Assembly: GCA_016648135.1 (NCBI GenBank)
Contig: JADDOH010005133.1
Span: forward strand, 1 to 64,000
DNA length: 64,000 nt
Source of the DNA: Agrypnia vestita
Taxonomy: Eukaryota; Arthropoda; Insecta; Trichoptera; Phryganeidae
Direction of reading: 5' to 3'
This document shows positions 57,601 to 64,000 of the stretch, in pieces; the first letter of the stretch is position 1, and each line of letters opens with the position of its first letter. Made by a program: the position numbers and the translations under genes. A model generated the notes under the pieces. It ran no database searches. It was not told the origin of the DNA and was given only the letters and a program-made list of their open reading frames with translations.

Positions 57601-60600
57601 TGTCCTGACTGTTGTCCTGACTGTTGTCCTGACTGTTGTCCTCCCTGTTGTCCTCCCTGTTTTCCTCCCTGTTTTCCTCCCTGTTGTCCGTACTGTTGAC
57701 CCTGGCGCCCTGGCTGCTGGCTACTGTGCTGTCCTTGCTGCTTATATTTATGATTCTGACCAGACTCGTTTTCCTGACTCTCACTGGAGCTCGAGCTGCT
57801 GGAAGACGAAGAGCTGCTGGAGGAAGAAGAACTGCCGGAAGAAGAAGAACTGCTGGATGAAGAGGAGTCGCTTGAAGAGCGTTTTTGTTTGCTGTTGGGA
57901 GATATTTTGTAGATGAGGTTGCCGGCGTTGCGGGTCGGAAAAGGCCTCGTCGGGCCGGCGCCGGGGGAGGGTCGGTACTCCTGGAGGGTCAGGTTGACGC
58001 TGCTCATCACGGTGGCCTGTTCTGGCCTGTACTTGACGGCGCTGGCCTCCACGTAGGTGGTGCAGTAGGAGGAGTGCACGGTGTTGTTGCTGCGATCAGC
58101 GATGACGCGGTATACGGTGGCCCTCTGGAACAACAAATATGAAAATATGAAAATTGGATTGTGGATTTCCCAGGTTTGGTGAACATGATTAATTTTTGTT
58201 TTTCCTGCCGTTATGGTACGAGATATCGTGCTCCATTTCATGTAGATGTTTCACGCTCTAATCATACGAATAACTCAGATATGCAACGATTGGATAAAGT
58301 TGGTAACGAACTTATTTATGTAAATTTGTTTGGTATACATTGCTGCAAACAAAAGGGCTCGAATTGTTAAGTTTGGTAACTGTGACCTTAAAATTGTTTG
58401 TCATTTTATTATATTCGTCATGTTTGTTTCATTTGTAATCATAGTTACATAAAGATAAAACTAAAGAGGTAAGGGTCTTCTTAGTAAACCTATGGATCAA
58501 GACCGAAAGAGGAATGGATTTCATTGTGCACTAAATTACAGACGTACAAGGGGATCACGACACAATTTTCACCACACGATAATAAAATAAAATGAAAAGA
58601 TAATACACATTTATTTCGCCGGAAGAACGTTGCCTATGACCTTGCGCAGGATCCTAAAGAGTCACAAGCAAAATATTCTTTAGATCGAAGTAAGGCTGCA
58701 GGATTTTATTTAAAATGAACAGACAAACATTGGATACTGACAAGATGTGCATTAGATGATGTTGTCTGTTTTAAATACTCACGTGCATGATGTTCCTCCC
58801 GTTCTTGTACGCGTACTTCCAGCGCTCGCTGTTGGTCACCCCGTAGTGGTAGGCCACGCGCTGGTCGCAGTCGGAGTAGTCCTTGGACTTGGTGATCTCC
58901 AGCAGCTGGCCCGGCCGGAGGGAGGCGGGGTCCGCCTGCTGGGCCAGGTGGCGGTTGCGGCGCAGCTTGTCCAGGCTCAGGGGAGACACGGCGTACAGGG
59001 TCTGGAATCAAGGAGAGCATTCTTCAAGAACTGACAAATACCTAACAGATCTTCTCGTTTTTTGCAAAAACTCCTCAAAAATGCCTTGGTAAATCTTAAA
59101 GTTTAGCGAAAAACACGGATCTTAAAATAAATCGGCAGAAAACCAAATACATGCCCTGAAATGCACCCGACAAAACCCAATACTCCATGTACATGTGGAA
59201 GTCAACATTTCGGAATGGTACAAAGATTCAAATGCCTCGGCTCTTTGATAATAATAAAACTGCTAGGAATAAAGCTCGCTATCAAATCGCTGTTATTTCC
59301 GCCTCAAAAAATCTGATAAAACCCAGACTGCTGTCCAGAAATACTAAAGTATTAGTATACAAAACGCTCACTAAACCAATGATCATATAAGCAGCTGAAA
59401 TATGGGTACTGATTAAGAGGAGCGAGCAAACATTGGAAGATTTTGAATGAAAAAAAATGTATCTTTGGACCGGTTCTATACAGTGGATTTTGAGCAAGCG
59501 CTATAAAAATGATCTCTATGCTTTTTTAAGGAGCTAATTGTTACAAAATTTATAAATCGGGAAGACTTCGGTGGCTGGGTCATGTGGAGAGAATGGCTGA
59601 ACGACAAGAACCGAAGTTCCCGCTGAATTCAAGATCAATAGGACGAAGGAGCTTTAGATGGCCTAAACTAAAATGAAGTGACAAAGACATATCTTGAAGA
59701 AATAAACTGGAGAGAGCTGGCGCGAGACCGAAGTAAGCGTAGGAAGACTCTTTAGGAGGCCAGGCATTGTTAAGCCAATTCTGCATAAATTAATAGACTT
59801 AAGCTGCGTGAAAGTAAAATAGACTCAAACAACATACCTTGCACTTTCCAGTGACGTCAGCTTCCATTTTGGAGTAGACTCCTTCACCATTTTCCTCGTC
59901 CAAGAAAGCAGCACCAGAAATCAAGTTTCGGGGGCTGGTGTCGTACTGCAGGGCGCTGAGGATTCCCTTGAGCATGTTCTCTTCCTGCACGCCAAAATTC
60001 TTCGCCACGTCCAGCTGGTACACCAGACTGCCGTTCATGTGAGCCACGAAGGGCTTCTCCAGGCCAGGGTAAGACTGCTCCTGATGAATCTGCAGAGAGG
60101 TTATGTTTCAATTGTAGGGATTTTAAATTACGTGTTAATCAAGTTGGATTGTTAAAAAAACGTGAGCGAGTCTTGCAGCAGTCGCAAATGATGTGTAACA
60201 TCTTTGGTAGATGGGTTGTATAGTATTATGTATCGAATCTCTGTCACCAGTGTGGCGGACATGATTGAATGTTAATGTGCGTGTATTCGCGAAGGAATCA
60301 GTGTGACTGTGTACCTCTGCCAAAATGCCCAATCAGTCCGATGCATGTCGAGTGAACGCTGAAGGCGTGTGAATTTGCGTGAATCTGTATGTAAGGTATG
60401 TAACTCGATGGTTTATTGAAGTCACAGCGCCTCGGGCTTCTCGTTGGGCGATGTCCCTCAAGCGCGATTGTTTGGGACGCTCGAGGGGCTAGCGTCCAGG
60501 CAGGTCTGGTTCGCCACACATCTTTTCCCAGTAACACTTTCTCAGTGATTTGGATGAGTCATTACTGCTCATAGCAGTTTGGACGGGTCGGTAAAGAAGT

Positions 60601-63600
60601 CCGCGGCCGCCTTGAGCGTAAAGATGTTGCACACCAATAAAGTAAGATGTCCGCTTACCGGGAGAGGTCCTTCAGCGCTGCCGGGTAGCTGGGCGTGCTC
60701 CACGTGCCCGTAGCGCACCTGGCTCAGCCTGCCCGCCAGCTGGCCGGCCCGGGAGTGCAGCTGCAGCTGGGCGCGCACGCGCACCCCCACCCACTGCCCG
60801 CGCACGGAGGCCAGGGAGCGCGTCTCCACGTTGTACAAGAACACGCCGGGTTTCCACTCTGCAACACCAGCGATAACTCATTCAAATCTTCGGCTACACG
60901 CATGCGCATGGTGAGCGATTCCGAGCAACTGTCGGCTGTATCCACCCAATTTAAACCGAGGAGTTCCACTGCCCTTTTTGATTTAAATTTTAAAAAAGTG
61001 GTGTGAAATTAATTTAAATTAAGTAAAAAGGGTGCAGTAAAGGAAGAAGAGTGGACATCTTGGAGATCTTAGAAATTAATAATAATAAAATAAATAATAG
61101 AAATATAATTAACATCCAGATACCACCCATAACCTCTCCACTCCTATCCATTCTAACCCCGCCCCCGACCCCCACCACCATTACACCCACCCAATCCCTA
61201 TAATTACTGTCTCGAATTATTTTTAATTTAGTAGTAATAAACGTGTTGTTATTGACAATGGGAGAAATCCCGAAAACGTTCTAACAATTCAAAATATATG
61301 GTGGAATAAAACAGTGTTGTGTTTACCCTCATTTTTTAAAATATTAAAAATGAATTTCCACAATGTTACAAACAAAAAACTTGAACATTTAAATAAAAGT
61401 GTTGAACCTTTTTAACTGCTCCATTCAAACATGTGTTAAATAAAAATTTAGCTGTGTGTTCTGTGTATAGTTTTCTGGGACATTCTGCTGTGTATATGTG
61501 ACCTCTCTGGCCAACAACATCAGTCCTAATGATGGACCCTGCAATGGGATCCGAAACGTTGGCCAGAGAGGTCACATATACACGGCAGAATATCCCAGAA
61601 AACTATACACAGAAGATTCTGAACGGCCGCGAAAATCTAAGGACATTTTTAGCTGTGTGCATGGAAAGTTTGGTTCAATTTAAATATACAGGTTGTCCGA
61701 AAAGTCGTCATCATCTCTTGGAGGGCTGATAGGCCACTCATGACTGACCAGAATATCAAATTATGACTCCAGAAAAAAATCATTGGATTTCGAGATATTG
61801 GCACTTTTATGATTTTCGCGAAAATTAACACCTTAGATTAGTTTTTCGGGTGCCGCAGCTACAAAATTACATATACTTAGATTGTAATCTTTGTTACGCA
61901 CCCCTGAATTTCCCTACTAAATCACAGTCCAAAATAAAGCTTACAGTGTTACTATCTTTGGTAAAAAAGAACATTTTTACCCTTTTTCACCATCATTTCA
62001 ACAAGCAAATAAGCATTTTTTTCAACCAGTTATTACTATCTGCCTGTCTCACATACTGCAAGTTGGACTCCACGTCTCACAGGAGCACGAAGTCAAGGCT
62101 GATTTTGGAGCCAGCATTACTCGCATACAGCTCAATCTTTTTGACACTGTTTAAACTAAATAAAATGTACAGATTTTTAACGAAATATAATTTTATTCTA
62201 AACTTCGAAAATCAACACAACCGACGTTTTTTACACCAGAACCAAAGAGAGCGGCCATGACACATACATATTTTTATTTTAAAAAATATTTTACCAATAT
62301 TCATGATCATATTCAGACAAAACTCAATGCCCATTGTATTGTACAAAAATTTAGTACAACTTCCATTAATGTTATAGATGAGGTAGTCTATCATGGTTGG
62401 AATCAGTGAACGTTACACTGTGTAAGTGATCGTTTAAGCCAGCCCTACGACAGGTCGTAAACCCCATGAACACCCAAAAAGACTTGCATACCTACTTTAC
62501 TGTATATTTAAATTGGTACCTACTTTCCTATATATAGAATAGTTTCGTCTCTACGAGACTTCTATAATATATCTCTTTTGGTATTTTGTAGTGGATATAC
62601 GTGGGGTATAAAAACAACTAACTAACTTACCATCACGCCGTTTCCCCGTGGGGGTAGGCAGAGAGGATAGAGCGCCACACTCTTCTGTCCTGACATACAA
62701 CTCTAGCCTCATCCACACTCATACACCTTCGCATGCAAGCTCGCCGGTTGTTGAGGCTTCTAACGGGACCATCTTCCAGTATCTGGTTAATCTGGTCATG
62801 CCACGTCTTCCGCGGTCGCCCTCTCTTTCTGGCGCCATCAACACTTGCATTATATATCTTTCTTACCGTTCTTTCCTCATTCATTTGCAAAGAGAACCAA
62901 ACAGCAGAATTGCCAAGACGAATAGGAGTGAGCTGGGCTGCTTTTGGCAAACTCAAACATATCTTCGAGAACAAAGAGATCCCAATTAGCCTAAAAAGAA
63001 AAGCCTTTGAATCGTGCATACTGCCAGTGATGACGTATGGATTGGAGACTATGGCCCTTACAATGAAAAGTGTAGAAAAGCTCAAATGCACGCAACGATC
63101 CATGGAGAGATCCATGCTTGGAGTAAGCCTAAGAGATAGAATTAGAAACGACGAAATTAGGCGACGAAGCTAAAATGGGCAGGACACGTTGCAAGATAGG
63201 ATACTACAAGATGGCCTCCCAGAGTTCTGAAATGGAGACCTTGGGAAAATAAAAGAGGCATCGGAAGGCCTCAAAAGAGATGGGCCGATGATATTGTCGC
63301 TGTGGGGGGAAAGAAATGGCTACAATTAGCCAACAACAGAGAAGGATGGAAAAATAAGGAAGAGGCCTATACCCAGCAGTGGAAAGACGAAGGCTGATGA
63401 AGAAGATTATTTTACTAACGTTACTCAGCACGCGAGTCACAGATTGATTATTTTAATAAGAATAACACCATAATTATGGTATTTAATTATAATAGTTTGA
63501 ATAATTCAAAATAACAAAAAAATTAAAAAACATCATTCGATTCGATTTTCGCATTTTTATTTTAATCCGTAAAATCCAGATTGGAACAAAATCCAGATTT

Positions 63601-63699
63601 TAAAACAGAAGGGATTTGCATTCCCTAATTGTGGGTGATACATACCATCGTATTTTTTCTGATTTTGCTGCTGTCCGCTCTGGTTCGCCAGCGCCGCAA
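45686..63699 (-). CDS. Vg: Vitellogenin B, exons 2-13 (exon 1 beyond the window)
   Basis: Tandem paralogue of gene A. Exons: 63699-63646, 60858-60659, 60089-59838, 59001-58783, 58124-57322, 55179-53959, 53219-53006, 52357-51370, 51281-50343, 50146-49960, 48512-47204, 45835-45686. The order and phase of every intron match gene A, and 2178 codons are visible. Domains: lipoprotein N-terminal (EWKPGVFLYNVETRSLAS onward), polyserine then Gly-Gln repeat and RKKR at the exon 6/7 junction, second polyserine (~55030-55120). DUF1943 is in exons 8-9. von Willebrand D starts at CEVDKTK, with DGQR and GVCG. A Gly-rich array then replaces polyserine 3. The introns are long and TE-filled (18 kb versus 8.6 kb). 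The frame is intact throughout, so it is likely functional. Confidence 0.93.
47355..48005 (-). repeat. Gly/Gln/Tyr-rich tandem repeat in exon 12 of vitellogenin B
   Basis: About 215 residues after ENNRFDEESSEEE, made of GGYGQ, GGHGQ, GGQGGYGQ and GGQGG units from a 12-15-nt DNA unit. Near the start the spacers are His-rich, later Gln-rich. It ends at SPRKPEAYGQSQ, before the Cys-containing tail. The frame stays open. Gene A has polyserine at the same place, after HENNRFTGQD. Confidence 0.95.
48930..49260 (+). mobile_element. LINE tail in vitellogenin B intron 11
   Basis: Reads KSWMDRINNENVTARMNKEI-stop-AIKTIKLHELEYLGRVMRHP. Thumb/tail region, opposite strand to the host gene. Confidence 0.75.
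52525..52745 (+). mobile_element. LINE tail in vitellogenin B intron 8
   Basis: Reads RPRKTWHDQINQILEDGPVR then NNRRACMRRCMNVDEAKVVY and ends near a GTAAGTAGGTAAGTAGG repeat. Same family as 55800-56065 and 62628-62883. Confidence 0.8.
53535..53720 (+). mobile_element. LINE scrap in vitellogenin B intron 7
   Basis: SWRDRVANENIVVWIYKQKE then IKIRKLEYVGYVIRK parallels the tail at 48930-49260. Confidence 0.6.
55800..56065 (+). mobile_element. LINE tail in vitellogenin B intron 6
   Basis: Encodes a decayed RGRPQKT...ARSDTTSI / MRRCMNVAEAKVVFQDRRMW tail and ends GGCGAAACGGCGTGATGG like the other family members. Confidence 0.75.
56066..57321. other. 5' part of vitellogenin B intron 6
   Basis: No coding feature. 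A GGTTCGATTTCCGG word near 57226 resembles a tRNA B box and may mark a worn SINE, but no A box at the right distance was found. Confidence 0.4.
57365..57705 (-). repeat. GQQS tandem repeat in exon 6 of vitellogenin B
   Basis: About two dozen four-residue units (GQQS, with GQQG and GKQG variants at the start) from a 12-nt repeat, followed by SEDSQQSQGLGERKKR. The word QSGQYRGQQGGQ occurs twice, so a block was duplicated inside the array. The long antisense frames on the plus strand here are by-products. Confidence 0.95.
59100..59790 (+). mobile_element. LINE ORF2 fragment in vitellogenin B intron 4
   Basis: Same family as 29085-29690 and 35545-36140. Shows the RKPNTCPEMHPTKPN-type stretch, KTLTKPMII-stop-AAEIWVLIKRS and RLRWLGHVERMAERQEPKFP with many stops. 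Opposite strand to the host gene. Confidence 0.8.
61457..61645. mobile_element. Foldback repeat family F, copy 2, in vitellogenin B intron 2
   Basis: Arms TTCTGTGTATAGTTTTCTGG ... GTGACCTCTCTGGCCAAC and inverse. The centre contains CTAATGATGGACCCTGCAAT then GGGATCCGAAACGTT. Matches 24291-24510. Confidence 0.8.
61646..62504. other. Vitellogenin B intron 2, central part
   Basis: TATACAGGTTGTCCGAAAAGT at about 61685 resembles the outward end of TATACAGGG-type foldback elements. The frame 61850-62260 on the plus strand has no recognisable domain. Nothing else supported. Confidence 0.35.
62505..62575. repeat. CACAGAGAC family, partial copy
   Basis: CCTACTTTCCTATATATAG then TTTCGTCTCTACGAGACTTC is the inverse of the termini at 9090 and 22132. 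Confidence 0.4.
62628..62883 (-). mobile_element. LINE tail, minus strand, head-to-head with another LINE
   Basis: Minus frame from about 62883 to 62633 reads MNEERTVRKIYNASVDGARK then RGRPRKTWHDQINQILEDGP and NNRRACMRRCMSVDEARVVC to HGETA-stop, an intact family tail. It abuts a plus-strand LINE fragment at 62884. Confidence 0.85.
62884..63410 (+). mobile_element. LINE ORF2 C-terminal fragment
   Basis: Reads NQTAELPRRIGVSWAAFGKL, ESCILPVMTYGLETMAL and SMLGVSLRDRIRNDEIRRRS, then shifts frame, with the WADDIVAVGGKKWLQL and EEAYTQQWKDE tail still visible. Sister of 34268-35000, which has stops where this copy has Tyr. Confidence 0.85.
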
Positions 63700-63771
63700 C
63701 TGAAATAAGAATACAAAATTTAATTCTAAGTACACTTTGGTAACAAAAAAAGTAACTATAATTATTTATTT

Positions 63772-63940
63772 ATTTTCACGAAAAGTTGATAGATCTTATT
63801 GATCGTCGCCAGGAGTCTACTTGCCAAGTTTCAGCTCGATTGGATCACGGGAAAAGGTTCAAAAATCGATCCAAAGTTTTTTCGCCCGACAAGCCGGCAA
63901 GCAAGCAGACGCCACGAGTTAAAAGAAAGGGAGTAAAAAG
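63772..63940 (+). mobile_element. MITE family A, truncated copy 4, in vitellogenin B intron 1
   Basis: Contains AGTTGATAGATCTTATTGAT then CGTCGCCAGGAGTCTACTTG and the right end GAGTTAAAAGAAAGGGAGTA. The left two thirds are missing. Confidence 0.8.
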
Positions 63941-63994
63941 AAAAAGTCCGTCACTGAGCCACTGCACACGAGTGTGCCAAGCACAAAGTCGAGT

Positions 63995-64000
63995 CTCACC
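63995..64000 (-). promoter_or_regulatory. Probable splice donor of vitellogenin B exon 1
   Basis: Minus-strand G|GTGAG occupies the last six bases, with GT at 63999-63998. Exon 2 needs an exon 1 that ends in a one-base partial codon, and gene A exon 1 ends exactly so (G before GTAAG). Exon 1 would then start at about 64034. Confidence 0.5.

Noticed and set aside
57070..57916. Plus-strand frames made of CCPDCCPD or VVLTVV repeats
   Set aside because: Antisense translations of the GQQS array in exon 6 of vitellogenin B; a Cys-Pro protein here would be an artefact.
62733..63173. 146-codon frame
   Set aside because: First half is antisense to one LINE tail, second half is sense of another; a joint artefact.
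1..64000. CRISPR arrays, operons, riboswitches, phage or bacterial mobile elements
   Set aside because: The window is eukaryotic; tandem repeats found are contiguous without spacers, so none is a CRISPR array.

Overview
The window is eukaryotic and almost certainly insect DNA. It is AT-rich and intron-bearing, it is packed with decayed transposable elements, and it carries two vitellogenin (yolk-precursor) genes in the insect domain order: lipoprotein N-terminal domain, polyserine tracts next to an RxxR site, DUF1943, then a von Willebrand D domain. A hemimetabolous insect such as a bug or hopper is plausible, but the sequence alone does not prove it.

Layout. Positions 1-17,360 hold no host gene I can support. 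They contain a near-complete dead mariner, several TIR/foldback elements (1464-1613, 2474-3019, 10459-10547, 13138-13675, 14128-14622), a hAT-type MITE with an 8-bp target duplication (16102-16557), and tails of non-LTR retrotransposons. A nine-finger C2H2 zinc-finger gene lies at 17403-18518 (+). Positions 18,700-25,300 are again mobile DNA: a Helitron-like element carrying a ~130-bp minisatellite, a Penelope-type GIY-YIG fragment, LINE tails and a pair of dispersed duplicated blocks.

Vitellogenin gene A (minus strand, 33949 to 25313) is complete: 13 exons, a TATA box and initiator, a signal peptide and 1920 codons. Vitellogenin gene B (minus strand, beyond 64000 to 45686) is a head-to-tail paralogue. 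Twelve of its 13 expected exons are visible; exon 1 should lie just past the right edge. All intron phases agree between the two genes and three exons have identical lengths (252, 219 and 214 nt), so they arose by tandem duplication. Gene B has diverged mainly in low-complexity linkers. A Gly-Gln repeat was added between the first polyserine tract and the RKKR site, and a ~215-residue Gly-rich (GGYGQGG-like) array stands where gene A has its third polyserine tract. The ~11.7 kb between the genes and the introns of B are filled with LINE relics, MITEs and a three-subunit higher-order minisatellite just 3' of gene B.

Function, inferred from the family: both products would be secreted yolk lipoproteins, made mainly in fat body, cleaved after RxxR next to polyserine and taken up by oocytes. 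The different linkers suggest the two copies may differ in phosphorylation, processing or yolk-granule behaviour. Exon boundaries were derived by hand from GT/AG sites, reading phase and comparison of the two genes; no database search was run.
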